This document shows, piece by piece, positions 8,146-16,578 of a stretch of 37,536 nucleotides of DNA; position 1 is the stretch's first letter, and the number at the start of each line of letters is the position of its first letter. The translations under genes and the position numbers were made by a program. The stretch covers positions 1-37,536 of the forward strand of contig JADHWE010000017.1 in the NCBI GenBank assembly GCA_016783675.1, read 5' to 3'. Below the pieces are notes generated by a model. The model was not told the origin of the DNA. It did not search any database and saw only the letters and a list, made by a program, of their open reading frames with translations. Source of the DNA: Kiritimatiellia bacterium (GTDB lineage: Bacteria; Verrucomicrobiota; Kiritimatiellia; UBA8416; JABMPJ01).

Positions 8146-9054
8146 ATGCAAGCTGGCCCTCCAACCTTTTCAATCGTGCTGCCTACGTATCGTCGCCCGC
8201 AGCCACTCAGACGTTGCCTGGAGGCACTGAGTCGCCTGGACTATCCTCGCGAGCGGTTCGAGGTGCTCGTGGTCGACGACGGCAGTGACGAATCGCCTGA
8301 GCCGATTGTGTCGGAGGTAAGCGGGACGATCAGCACCCGGCTTATTCAACAAGACCACGCCGGCCCCGCGCGTGCGAGAAACCGCGGCGCGGCCGAGGCG
8401 TCCGGTCGTTTTCTCGCGTTCACCGACGACGACTGCGAGCCCGAGACGGGGTGGTTGAAGGCTTTCGAAGTCGCGCTGCAGGGAGAGCCGCACACGTTGG
8501 CCGGAGGAACAACGGTCGATCTCATTGTCAACCGACCCTGTTCGCAGGCAAGCCAGGCCCTGATCGATTACCTCTACGCGTACGCCAACCAGAACCATGG
8601 CGGCCCTGCCTTCTTTACCAGCAACAACATAGCGACCGAGCGCACCGCGTTCCTGGATATCGGCGGGTTCGATCCCTCTTTCCCGCTCGCGGCCGCAGAG
8701 GATCGCGACCTGTGTGATAGATGGCGCGCGAAAGGCTGGCCGATGCGGGTCGCGCCGGACGCCCGGATCGGGCATGCGCACGACTTGAACCTGGGGGCGT
8801 TTGTGCGTCAACACTTCAACTACGGCCGCGGCGCCTACCAGTTCCATCGCCGCCGGGCCACTCGGTCAGACAAGCCGATCCGGGTGGAACCGCTTGCCTT
8901 CTATACCGGCTTGCTCGCGTTCCCCTTCAAACGGCCCGGACAGCGCCGCCGAATGACTGTCGCCATCCTGCTGTTGGCAAGCCAGCTCGCCAATGCTGCC
9001 GGCTTCTTCCACGAACGGTTCCATAGCCGCCGGTCGTCAACCCGCACACCGTGA
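8146..9054 (+). CDS. Family 2 glycosyltransferase
   Basis: A 302-residue GT2 enzyme with a GT-A fold. It shows FSIVLPTYRR (8-17), VVDDGSDE (42-49), the PARARNRGAAEA stretch and the metal/nucleotide-sugar motif FTDDDCEPE. AAEDRDLCDRW provides the acidic ED-type catalytic region. No long membrane segments are evident apart from a mildly hydrophobic patch near the C-terminus (AILLLASQLANAAGFF), so it is cytosolic or peripheral. It is the last gene of the + strand stretch, and its 3' end overlaps the 3' end of the opposite-strand glycosyltransferase by 18 bases. There is no clear ribosome binding site, so the start is only probable. Sugar donor and acceptor are unknown. Confidence 0.87.
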   Translation: MQAGPPTFSIVLPTYRRPQPLRRCLEALSRLDYPRERFEVLVVDDGSDESPEPIVSEVSGTISTRLIQQDHAGPARARNRGAAEASGRFLAFTDDDCEPETGWLKAFEVALQGEPHTLAGGTTVDLIVNRPCSQASQALIDYLYAYANQNHGGPAFFTSNNIATERTAFLDIGGFDPSFPLAAAEDRDLCDRWRAKGWPMRVAPDARIGHAHDLNLGAFVRQHFNYGRGAYQFHRRRATRSDKPIRVEPLAFYTGLLAFPFKRPGQRRRMTVAILLLASQLANAAGFFHERFHSRRSSTRTP

Positions 9055-10104
9055 TTGGCGAAAGCAGAGGCTCTTGAGGCTGAACTTGGTAGCCATACAC
9101 CATGCGAGAGTCATTCCCGCCCTGCCCCAGGCAATGAGCGCCTGCCGATAGAGCTTCGACCCTTTGAGCGAGTTGAGTTTGCTCTTAAGGAAGAAGAAGT
9201 ACGGCAGAGCCTTCAGTCTGCACAGAAGTCTGCAGTCAACCCGACACTTCAGAAGGAAGTCGCTCACGAGGAAGTTCAGGAGCGCAGAGATGTTTTCACG
9301 GAAATCCGCACGCAACTCAGGCCTCTTGAGGATGTCGATGCTTTGATTCAGCAAGTTCCCGCCGACCTGGGTGTAGAGAGGGAGATCTGCTGTCGTGCCG
9401 CCCCAAGAGCCCTCATGCGCGCGATACCTGATTAGCGGCTGGTCAATGTGCACAACGCGCTCTTCAAGGCCGGCGCGGATCAGATAGAGATATTCGGTGT
9501 AGAGTGGTCGATGAAAATCTCCCAGGAGCTCAATGCCGCCAACCTGGGCCAGGTACTCTCTGCTGTAAACACCTGTGCATCCGATCGCCAGCAACGTGCC
9601 CGAGAAGTACCGCCTGAGAAACTCGCGTCCCGAGAACACGGCTCCAGTCCCGACCACAAGGTCGATCGGCTCGGGGTAGCCTGCCCCCTCAAACAGCTCG
9701 TACGAGGTGAAGACACATTTTGGCGAGTCGAATTTGACCAGTGCCGCGTAGACGTCTTCGAGGAACGTAGGCGCATACAGGTCGTCGTCATTCTGCCAGG
9801 TAAAGTAGCGACCCCGACTCCGGGCAAGCAGAGCATTCATGTTCGCTGCCTCACCCAGATTCTCAGGGTAGTTCTCGAAACGAATCCGGGGATCAGTAAT
9901 ACCCAGAAGCTCGGCCGAAAGCGGCTCCTCTGCGTAGTCGTTGCCGACGATGGCCTCAAAGTCGGAGAAGGTCTGGGCGGAGATGGAGTCCAGAGTTTGC
10001 TTGAGCAGATCCGGTCGATTGTAGGTGGTGATGCCTATCGAGAAGAACGGCGCTGCTGCGCGGCTTTCGAAATCGCTGTGGTGAATACCGGCAGGGCGTT
10101 CCAT
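9037..10104 (-). CDS. Family 2 glycosyltransferase
   Basis: A 355-residue GT2 protein starting at the ATG at 10104 (a GTG directly before it is possible). FSIGITTYNRPDLL opens the GT-A domain, followed by GEAANMNALL and the donor/metal motif WQNDDDLY. The middle part, with YTEYLYLIRAGLEE, fits the usual acceptor region. The C-terminal 100 residues are basic and hydrophobic, suggesting membrane association. It lies 49 bases after the SDR-GT2 fusion gene and is probably the last gene of that - strand operon. Function beyond sugar transfer is not visible. Confidence 0.87.
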   Translation of the reverse strand: MERPAGIHHSDFESRAAAPFFSIGITTYNRPDLLKQTLDSISAQTFSDFEAIVGNDYAEEPLSAELLGITDPRIRFENYPENLGEAANMNALLARSRGRYFTWQNDDDLYAPTFLEDVYAALVKFDSPKCVFTSYELFEGAGYPEPIDLVVGTGAVFSGREFLRRYFSGTLLAIGCTGVYSREYLAQVGGIELLGDFHRPLYTEYLYLIRAGLEERVVHIDQPLIRYRAHEGSWGGTTADLPLYTQVGGNLLNQSIDILKRPELRADFRENISALLNFLVSDFLLKCRVDCRLLCRLKALPYFFFLKSKLNSLKGSKLYRQALIAWGRAGMTLAWCMATKFSLKSLCFRQSRCAG

Positions 10105-10153
10105 CACTTCTTTCTTGCAGGCAATGCCCGTCTTGATGAGGGAGGTATCTGAA

Positions 10154-12175
10154 TCATTCGTCCCACTCAGGCCACATTTCCGACAGGTCCGGGTTGTCTT
10201 GGTTCCGGCCTGCCAGTTCTTTGAACGCCAGACAGATGCCTTTCAGGTCGGCTAGCACAGGCGGCCAAATCGCGAAAGCCGACAGCAAGCGCCGCATCGC
10301 AGCACGGCATTCTCCCCTTTTCAAGCAGGCGACAGCTTTGGCACCCCGGACCCTCGCCTTGCGATGGCGGCTCGCGCCCCAGAGCCAAACCCGTTGGAGA
10401 GAGGTCAAACACTGCTTGTACTCCTCCCGGACGGGCCTGCTTTCCTTGATAAATGCCGAACTCTGCGCCACAGTTTTGGATTGCGAGTGCAGGCGATAGA
10501 CTGCGATGGGTCGATCGACAAGAAAGGGCTCAATCTTCTTGATGAAGCGAAATCGCAACCAAAACTCATAATCAATGATGTAGTTCAGGTCTTCGCGGAA
10601 CGGGCCCATCTCCCGGTGCAAATCCGCGGACCAGAAAGTACCCGCCTGCGGGATCGGGCAACTTAGAAGCCATTTGGTAAAGCTGTTGCCGGGAAGTTCT
10701 GGAAAGCGAAAGTCTCCAGCCCCTTCCTGCCAGCAGCGAACCCTGCCGGAAATCCACGGATGCCCCTCTCCGAACGCCTGGGCGCAAGCAAGCAGCGCGT
10801 CGGGCTCATAGAAGTCATCGCTGTTCAGGTAGGCATAGATGTCTCCGGTCGCGTGGGCAAACCCCTTGTTGATCGCATGGGCTTGCCCCCGGTCCTTCTG
10901 ACTGACCCAATAGGCTAACCACGGTTCGTATCTCTTGATGATTTCTAAGCTGTTGTCGGTCGACCCCCCGTCAATGATGATGTACTCCAGGTTCGGGTAG
11001 CCCTGGAGGAGAACCGACCGGATGGCTGTCTCGAGATAGTCCCCCTGGTTGTAGGAGGGCGTTACGACAGTTATCCGTGGCAACGGCTCCCCATCCAGCC
11101 CCGGGACCACATGTTCGGGAATCTCTCGGCCCCACATCCAGCCCGCCAGGTCCGGCGAAGAGGAAGGACCGACAGTCCCGTCATCTCCCTCTTCAAGCGC
11201 CACGCATCCAGGCACGCCGCTTCTTCCCCGTGCGCTCTCCCGCGGGCAGGCACGCATGAGCCAGTCGATGGTGCCGCCTATCCCTTGTTCCAGATCACCC
11301 TTGAACACAAACCCCTGGTCACTGAAACGCTTGCTGGATACATGATACGATAACTGATTCATAATCTCGGTATCGACGAACTCAATCCTGGTGTCCGGCA
11401 CACGCGCAGAAATGATGTCCACAATTCTGCTGACGGATGTGTTTGTCGTCAGCACATTGTACACGTGGCCGTCATAGAGCTTCTTCTGAACAACGAACAT
11501 GATCGCCGCCACAGCATCGCCCAGGTCGAGATATGGGCGGTCCTGGTGGAGAGCGGTCTTCCACACGGTAAGGGGCTGCCCCATGACCGCTTGCCAGCAG
11601 AACTTGTTCACGGCCGTGTGAAACCGCATGCCAATTGCAGTCCCGAGAATCGTGCCGAACCGCAGAACGACACCGGCCAACCCATTCTCTTCTGCGAGTT
11701 TTCTCACCAGCTGCTCTGACCGTAACTTGGCTTCAGCATACGGGCTTTGGGGCTTCAGATCGCTGACCGGACAGTTCTCGTCGACTTCCTTTTCCTGAGA
11801 CCCATATACGCTGGTGGTGGAGACAAAAACCAAGGCGCAGTTCGATTCCAAACACGCCTTCGCCACCTTTTCGGTTCCCTTGAAATTGACCTGTTCAACC
11901 GCTTTCTTGTTTCCAAAGCTGCTTGTGGCATCGGTGATTGCGGCCAGATGTATGACCACCGTGGCGCCATCAAAAATGGACGGAAGATCGGCTGTCAGCA
12001 CATCGTCTTGGAGAAACCGATACCGGCCGCTGGCCGGCAGGTTGAACAAAGAGCAATAGCGCTGGGTCAACAAGTTGTCCAGCATGACAATCTCAACTTC
12101 GGGAAACACCGCGGGCAACTCACGTATTAGACGTGACCCGATATGTCCCAACGCACCTGTAACGACAATACGCAC
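10154..12175 (-). CDS. Fused NAD-dependent sugar epimerase/dehydratase and family 2 glycosyltransferase
   Basis: One open frame of 673 residues with two enzymes. Residues 1 to about 310 are an extended SDR: GALGHIGS (8-15 region) binds NAD(P), and SPYAEAK gives the Y146-xxx-K150 catalytic pair. A linker of about 55 residues rich in G, S, E and P follows. From about 367 there is a GT2 domain: ITVVTPSYNQG, IIDGGSTDNS, DRGQAHAINKGF and the donor motif NSDD (451-454). The GTG start at 12175 overlaps the upstream stop as TAGTG. SDR and GT2 genes are normally separate, so either this is a real two-step enzyme that makes and transfers a sugar, or an SDR stop codon has been lost. The linker contains possible internal starts, so a separate GT product cannot be excluded. 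Confidence 0.85.
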   Translation of the reverse strand: MRIVVTGALGHIGSRLIRELPAVFPEVEIVMLDNLLTQRYCSLFNLPASGRYRFLQDDVLTADLPSIFDGATVVIHLAAITDATSSFGNKKAVEQVNFKGTEKVAKACLESNCALVFVSTTSVYGSQEKEVDENCPVSDLKPQSPYAEAKLRSEQLVRKLAEENGLAGVVLRFGTILGTAIGMRFHTAVNKFCWQAVMGQPLTVWKTALHQDRPYLDLGDAVAAIMFVVQKKLYDGHVYNVLTTNTSVSRIVDIISARVPDTRIEFVDTEIMNQLSYHVSSKRFSDQGFVFKGDLEQGIGGTIDWLMRACPRESARGRSGVPGCVALEEGDDGTVGPSSSPDLAGWMWGREIPEHVVPGLDGEPLPRITVVTPSYNQGDYLETAIRSVLLQGYPNLEYIIIDGGSTDNSLEIIKRYEPWLAYWVSQKDRGQAHAINKGFAHATGDIYAYLNSDDFYEPDALLACAQAFGEGHPWISGRVRCWQEGAGDFRFPELPGNSFTKWLLSCPIPQAGTFWSADLHREMGPFREDLNYIIDYEFWLRFRFIKKIEPFLVDRPIAVYRLHSQSKTVAQSSAFIKESRPVREEYKQCLTSLQRVWLWGASRHRKARVRGAKAVACLKRGECRAAMRRLLSAFAIWPPVLADLKGICLAFKELAGRNQDNPDLSEMWPEWDE

Positions 12176-13131
12176 TAGCTGCTCTTTTGCTCGAGGGTTG
12201 TTTTCGTCCGGTGCAGCCCTGCCATAAGGTCATAGCGCGGCTCCCACTTGGTGATGGCGCGCAGCCGGTCGGAACGTAGCCTGACATCTCCCACTTCAAT
12301 CCTGCGACGCTCGTCAGGCCAGTCGACGTGCGTCACTTTCCCGCGATCGAAGACATCCACGATTGTTTCTGCTATCTCATTCACGGTGGCGTGCTCGCTG
12401 CCGGCAGCCAGGTAGGTCTCGCCGATCAGGTCCGGTTCATGCGCCGCACGCCACAGGATGTCCGTGGCGTCCTCGACGTACATGATATTTCGAGTCTGGC
12501 ACCCCTCTCCGAAAATCTGAATGTTCTGATTCGTCCAGGCCAGGTGGATGAAGTAGTTGATGAATCCGAACGACTTGTGCCCTTTGCCAAACGGCCCGTA
12601 GAGGTTCGGGAACCGCAGGACGACTGTCTTCAAATCATAGTGCCGATGGTAGATCCGATAGTATTTCTCGGCAGCGCCCTTGTTCGCTGAATAGATCTCA
12701 AGCGGCCGCTCCGGGTGGTCTTCGTCTGCAAACTCGCTCAAGGTCTCGCCAATCGTCGTGGTGGTTGACGTGAAGACGACAGTGGCATCCTTGTTCAATA
12801 GGCGAAGGGTCTCCAACAACTTCAAACTGCCAATGCAACTGATGTCCGTATCCAACAAAGGGTATTGAACAGACAGTGCATGCGAGGGTTGAGCGGCGCA
12901 GTTGAAAATGATGTCCTGATCCTGAACGATCTCTGCCAGCAATGTCTCATTGCGGATGTCTCCGCGTACAAAACGAATCTTGGACCACACTTGCTTCAGG
13001 TGTTCCGTGGTGGGATGACCATGGGGCTCAAGGCTGTCCATCACGGTGACCCGGCAGGATTTCTGCGCCAGGCAGCGACGAACCAGGTTGCTCCCCACAA
13101 AACCCGCACCGCCGATAATCAGAACGTTCAT
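12175..13131 (-). CDS. NAD-dependent nucleotide-sugar epimerase/dehydratase (extended SDR)
   Basis: A 318-residue extended SDR. GGAGFVGS (7-14) is the NAD(P)-binding glycine motif, and YSANK supplies the catalytic pair Y147 and K151, with a serine/threonine-rich strand TSTTTT just before it. VLRFPNLYGP and RNIMYVEDA are typical of UDP-glucose 4-epimerase-like enzymes that remodel nucleotide sugars. The ATG at 13131 overlaps the preceding SDR stop as ATGA, and its own TAG overlaps the GTG of the fusion gene by one base. It is one of three SDR modules in a row, so the pathway probably takes a nucleotide sugar through several keto/epimer steps. The exact sugar is unknown. Confidence 0.88.
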   Translation of the reverse strand: MNVLIIGGAGFVGSNLVRRCLAQKSCRVTVMDSLEPHGHPTTEHLKQVWSKIRFVRGDIRNETLLAEIVQDQDIIFNCAAQPSHALSVQYPLLDTDISCIGSLKLLETLRLLNKDATVVFTSTTTTIGETLSEFADEDHPERPLEIYSANKGAAEKYYRIYHRHYDLKTVVLRFPNLYGPFGKGHKSFGFINYFIHLAWTNQNIQIFGEGCQTRNIMYVEDATDILWRAAHEPDLIGETYLAAGSEHATVNEIAETIVDVFDRGKVTHVDWPDERRRIEVGDVRLRSDRLRAITKWEPRYDLMAGLHRTKTTLEQKSS

Positions 13132-14123
13132 AGCTGTCTCTCCAAGTTCGAAATAATGGCACGCATGGTCCTATCGATTCCCTGCTCCAATTTCATCATG
13201 GGCTTCCACCCGGTCGCGTCTTCGAAAAGACCTGTATCGGCTACGAAATTGCGCAGCTCAAGCGGCTCGATCTTCACCGAATCATCGCGCCCAACGGACA
13301 GCGCCTTCCCACTGTACGCGCCTACACGATCCGCGATCATCTGCCACATCTGAGCGATCGACTGGCCCTCCCCGCTGCCGATCACGTAGACAGGACTTGG
13401 GGCGGACCCACAACAAGCCCCCGCAACCAGGAAAGCCGAGACGACATCGTCCAGAAAAACATAATCACGAATGCAGTCTCGATTGGTATACGTCACAATG
13501 GGTTCCCCGTCCAGAGCCATGCGCACGATACGGTTCAGGACCATCCTGTCCATGGTGGACCAGCGAGCTGTCGGGCCATACACGTTTGCCAGTCGGAGTG
13601 ATACAGAGTCTATGCCGAACTGTTCGGTATAGAGGCGCAGGTAACGCTCTGAGGTCAACTTGTGGATGGCCCACATCGTCAAGGGGTCATCGCGCGTGGT
13701 CTCGTTGACCGGAAGCCTGTCGGCCAATCCGTACAAGTTGGCTGAGCTGGCGAACACGATCCTGGGTTGATGGTTATCCAGGCGACAGGTTTCCAGCAAG
13801 TGTAGGATGGGCAGGACATTGAGCCGATAATCCCGTTCGGGATCGTAGTCAGAGCGGTAGAAGTACTCTCGTGCCGCCAAGTGAAACACGACGTCGACTT
13901 CCGGAAGGACACTCTCCCACGTTTCCCGAAGTGATACGTCACCCACCCGCACAGAAACATCTGCGGTGTGAGCCGCAGGACGCCATGCCTCTTCAGGCGA
14001 TTGATCCAGCAGGACCAGTTTGCAGTCGACCCCGGCGAGTGCTTCTGCCAGCGCAGAACCGATATAGCCACGCCCTCCGGTGATCAGAATGGTGTGGCCC
14101 TGGTACGCGTCCATCTCAGTCAC
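13128..14123 (-). CDS. Extended SDR (sugar epimerase family) with Trp in place of the catalytic Tyr
   Basis: About 331 residues. ILITGGRGYIGS carries the NAD(P)-binding motif, and FASSANLYG plus LRLANVYGP are typical of the nucleotide-sugar epimerase family. The position of the YxxxK catalytic pair reads WAIHK (W151, K155), so the usual proton-donating tyrosine appears to be tryptophan. The protein may therefore be inactive in the normal reaction, use another residue, or act as a partner. I chose the GTG at 14123 because it overlaps the upstream stop as GTGA and has AAGGA 11 bases upstream; an ATG at 14114 is equally possible. It ends in an ATGA overlap with the next SDR. Confidence 0.85.
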   Translation of the reverse strand: MTEMDAYQGHTILITGGRGYIGSALAEALAGVDCKLVLLDQSPEEAWRPAAHTADVSVRVGDVSLRETWESVLPEVDVVFHLAAREYFYRSDYDPERDYRLNVLPILHLLETCRLDNHQPRIVFASSANLYGLADRLPVNETTRDDPLTMWAIHKLTSERYLRLYTEQFGIDSVSLRLANVYGPTARWSTMDRMVLNRIVRMALDGEPIVTYTNRDCIRDYVFLDDVVSAFLVAGACCGSAPSPVYVIGSGEGQSIAQMWQMIADRVGAYSGKALSVGRDDSVKIEPLELRNFVADTGLFEDATGWKPMMKLEQGIDRTMRAIISNLERQL

Positions 14124-14587
14124 GTGATTGCCGGTCCTTGTAGCCAATCGAAGTCAATCGCCGGATCATCATAGTCCAAGTGTATGATGTCGTCAGGGTC
14201 ATAGACACGAGAGGTCATGTAGAAGATGTTGGCCGGGCCCTGGACGGCCTTATAGCCGTGGGCCACGCCGGGAGGGATTCTGACGACACACGCGGATTGC
14301 TGGTCCCCCATCAGGAAATCCATGACATTCCCGCTGGTCGGCGAGTCATCACGCCTATCACACAGACCCACACGCAAGACGCCGCTGACGACATACCACC
14401 AGTCAACCTGGACACGATGCAGATGCCATGCCTTGATGACACCCTCGCGCACCAGCGAATGGCTCCATTGACCAAAACCTTCTTCGAAAAAGTCATCCGT
14501 CACCCGGATGAGCTCGCGAAAGAACCCGCGCTCATCAGAATGCGTCTCCAACTCCTTGACCACCACACCATCGATTGAAATATTCAT
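14120..14587 (-). CDS. RmlC-like cupin (dTDP-4-dehydrorhamnose 3,5-epimerase family)
   Basis: A 155-residue single-domain cupin. The core KAWHLHRVQVDWWYVVSG (52-69) matches the histidine-rich barrel motif of RmlC-type sugar epimerases and related isomerases, with H55 and H57 as candidate active-site residues. A DERGFFREL stretch near the N-terminus and IPPGVAHGYKAV later are also characteristic. Family role: epimerisation or isomerisation of a dTDP- or UDP-4-keto sugar. It is shorter than classical RmlC (about 180 residues), so it may be one of the ketoisomerase/epimerase relatives. It lies 22 bases after the aminotransferase and overlaps the next SDR as GTGA, fitting a dideoxy- or aminosugar pathway. 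Confidence 0.82.
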   Translation of the reverse strand: MNISIDGVVVKELETHSDERGFFRELIRVTDDFFEEGFGQWSHSLVREGVIKAWHLHRVQVDWWYVVSGVLRVGLCDRRDDSPTSGNVMDFLMGDQQSACVVRIPPGVAHGYKAVQGPANIFYMTSRVYDPDDIIHLDYDDPAIDFDWLQGPAIT

Positions 14588-14609
14588 CGTCACGCCCGCC
14601 TGATTGAGA

Positions 14610-15590
14610 CTATGCAAAGGCTCTGACACCCTCAAGTACGGTTTGCACCTCGCCCTCGTGCAACCCCGGATAGATGGGGAGCGACAGGACTTCCCGGGCC
14701 GCACGTTCGGTTTCGGGTAGGGCCTCACTGCCGGCCAGGCGTCCGCGGTAGGCCGGCTGCAAGTGAACCGGGACGGGGAAGTGGATCTGTGCGGCAATGC
14801 CGTGGTTCCGCAAGTGTTGCCGCAAAGCATCTCTTCGGGGCGTGCGCACGACATACTGGTGATACACGTGCGTGCTGTCTTTGCGACAGACCGGCAGGGC
14901 GATGTCGCAGTCCACCAATCCTGCGTCGTACCGCTGGGCAATACCAGCGCGCGCGGCGTTATCCTCGTCGAGGGTGCGGAGTTTTACACGCAAGATGGCG
15001 GCCTGCAGCTCATCCAGACGGGAGTTCATGCCCTGCACATGGCTGACATAGCGCTCGGCCCAGCCATACTCACGGAGCAGGCGCAGCCGCTGATCGAGCT
15101 CAGGGTCACGTGTCACGACCATGCCGCCGTCGCCGAGCGCCCCCAGGTTCTTGGTGGGATAGAAACTGAAACAGGCCAGGTCGCCCCACGAGCCGACCCG
15201 CTTGCCTTTGTACAGGGCTCCGTGTGCCTGCGCACAATCCTCGATCACTCGCAGTCCGTGTCGCCTGCCCGTCTCGAGAATGGGATCCAAATCCACCGCT
15301 TGCCCGTAGAGATGTACGGGAATGACCGCTCTCGTCCTGGGCGTGATGGCCGCTTCAAGCTTGCCCGGATCCATCGTGAAATAGCGCGGCTCGATATCGA
15401 CAAGAACAGGGACAGCTCCCGCCTGCTCAATCGCCGCCACGGTGGCCACCGCTGTATGCGAAACGGTGATCACTTCATCACCGGGCCCGATATCGCAGGC
15501 GGTCAGTGCCAGGTGGATCGCATCGGTGCCGCAGGCAACGCCGACCCCGAAGTCAACGCCGGTATAGGCAGCGAACTCGGACTCAAACGT
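14610..15590 (-). CDS. DegT/DnrJ/EryC1/StrS aminotransferase, 5'-truncated
   Basis: A PLP-dependent nucleotide-sugar aminotransferase. EDCAQAHGA holds the aspartate that contacts the PLP ring nitrogen, and [14 protein letters not shown] holds the lysine that forms the Schiff base. Upstream, [10 protein letters not shown] and EFAAYTG are family-typical N-terminal elements. The frame stays open to 15614, where an in-frame TAG ends it, with no ATG, GTG or TTG before the GTG at 15473. Starting there would remove the phosphate-binding region and leave 287 residues against about 370 in the family. The first 50-60 residues are thus missing, and + strand sequence of an outer-membrane porin begins in their place. 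In its intact form it would add an amino group to a keto sugar for the operon downstream. Confidence 0.85.
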   Translation of the reverse strand, partial: TFESEFAAYTGVDFGVGVACGTDAIHLALTACDIGPGDEVITVSHTAVATVAAIEQAGAVPVLVDIEPRYFTMDPGKLEAAITPRTRAVIPVHLYGQAVDLDPILETGRRHGLRVIEDCAQAHGALYKGKRVGSWGDLACFSFYPTKNLGALGDGGMVVTRDPELDQRLRLLREYGWAERYVSHVQGMNSRLDELQAAILRVKLRTLDEDNAARAGIAQRYDAGLVDCDIALPVCRKDSTHVYHQYVVRTPRRDALRQHLRNHGIAAQIHFPVPVHLQPAYRGRLAGSEALPETERAAREVLSLPIYPGLHEGEVQTVLEGVRAFA

Positions 15591-15614
15591 GGCCCTGGCT
15601 ATTCTGCCCGCGAT
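15568..15614. other. Junction where two divergent genes both lose their 5' ends
   Basis: Aminotransferase coding sequence reads leftward from here and porin coding sequence reads rightward. Each lacks its N-terminal part and has no normal start or promoter. The porin frame is open from 15568 (TAG at 15565-15567) and the aminotransferase frame is open to 15614 (TAG at 15615-15617), so the join lies inside these limits. No inverted repeat, target duplication or mobile element is visible at the point. Confidence 0.75.
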
Positions 15615-16569
15615 CTACGGCACCATGCCGCTGGATGAGGGGCGCGCCGTGGTGGGTGTGGGACTGACCACACCGTACGGTCAGTCGATGGAGTGGTACC
15701 GCGGGGGCATCCTTGATGGGGCGGCCCCGGACTTCGCCGAGATGAAGACGGCCAACATTGCGCCTTCCTTTGGTGTGAAACTCTCCGACAGTGTGTCGAT
15801 CGGTGCCGGCTTGAACGTGATGTGGGCGAGCTTGGAATTCAAGCAGTCGCTGCTTCCTCCTCCGGGTGTTCCGGCTCCCAGCAGCCGTATCGGGTTTGAA
15901 GGCGACGGCTACGGTGTCGGTGGCACCATTGGTCTCGTCTGGCAGTTCACGGAGAACCAGCGTCTTGGTGTGTCGTACCGCACGGCCGCTGACGTTACGG
16001 TCGAGGGTGATTTCACCATCGCGAATCCGCCGCCAACGATGCCGGTGGCTCCCAAGAGCGATTTCGAGACGGAGATCAAGTTCCCGGCCGTTGCCGCGCT
16101 GGGATACGGCATCCAAGTGAGCGATACGTTGCGCCTCGAAGCGGACGTGGAGTGGATCGAGCATTCACAGAACGACGTGATGTCGCTCGACATCGGCGTT
16201 AACAACCCCCTGCTGGCGATGGTGCTGGGTGGTTCGGATCTCCCGCAGAACTGGGACGACACCTGGACCTTCGGCTTGGGAGCCGACTGGGCCTGTGACG
16301 AGGACTGGGTGCTGCGTGCCGGGTGCACATGGCTGCCGACCCCGGTACCGGACTCCACCTTCATCCCGGTGTTGACCGAGGGCGATAAGTACGTGCTCGG
16401 CGTGGGTGCCGGCTACCAGAGCGGGGCGCACAAGATCGATGTGGCTTACTCGTACAGCATCACCGAGGACCGCGAGATCAGTCCGGCCGAGAATCCGAAT
16501 GTGGCGATCGCCGGTACGTATGAGATGGAACCGCATCTCGCTTCCGTTACATACGGGTACCAGTTCTAG
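15589..16569 (+). CDS. FadL/OmpP1-type outer-membrane porin, 5'-truncated
   Basis: A 326-residue stretch from a GTG at 15589 that is probably not the real start. Alternating beta-strand patterns, glycine-rich turns, [11 protein letters not shown] near the start and a final aromatic residue (TYGYQF) fit the FadL/TodX outer-membrane family, which carries long-chain fatty acids and other hydrophobic compounds. Family members are about 400-450 residues and begin with a signal peptide and an N-terminal hatch; both are absent here, so roughly the first 100 residues are lost at the junction. The remaining barrel reads cleanly to its stop, and the next gene's ribosome binding site overlaps that stop codon, so the two were probably co-transcribed. 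Confidence 0.78.
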   Translation: MALAILPAIYGTMPLDEGRAVVGVGLTTPYGQSMEWYRGGILDGAAPDFAEMKTANIAPSFGVKLSDSVSIGAGLNVMWASLEFKQSLLPPPGVPAPSSRIGFEGDGYGVGGTIGLVWQFTENQRLGVSYRTAADVTVEGDFTIANPPPTMPVAPKSDFETEIKFPAVAALGYGIQVSDTLRLEADVEWIEHSQNDVMSLDIGVNNPLLAMVLGGSDLPQNWDDTWTFGLGADWACDEDWVLRAGCTWLPTPVPDSTFIPVLTEGDKYVLGVGAGYQSGAHKIDVAYSYSITEDREISPAENPNVAIAGTYEMEPHLASVTYGYQF

Positions 16570-16578
16570 GAGTTGAAG

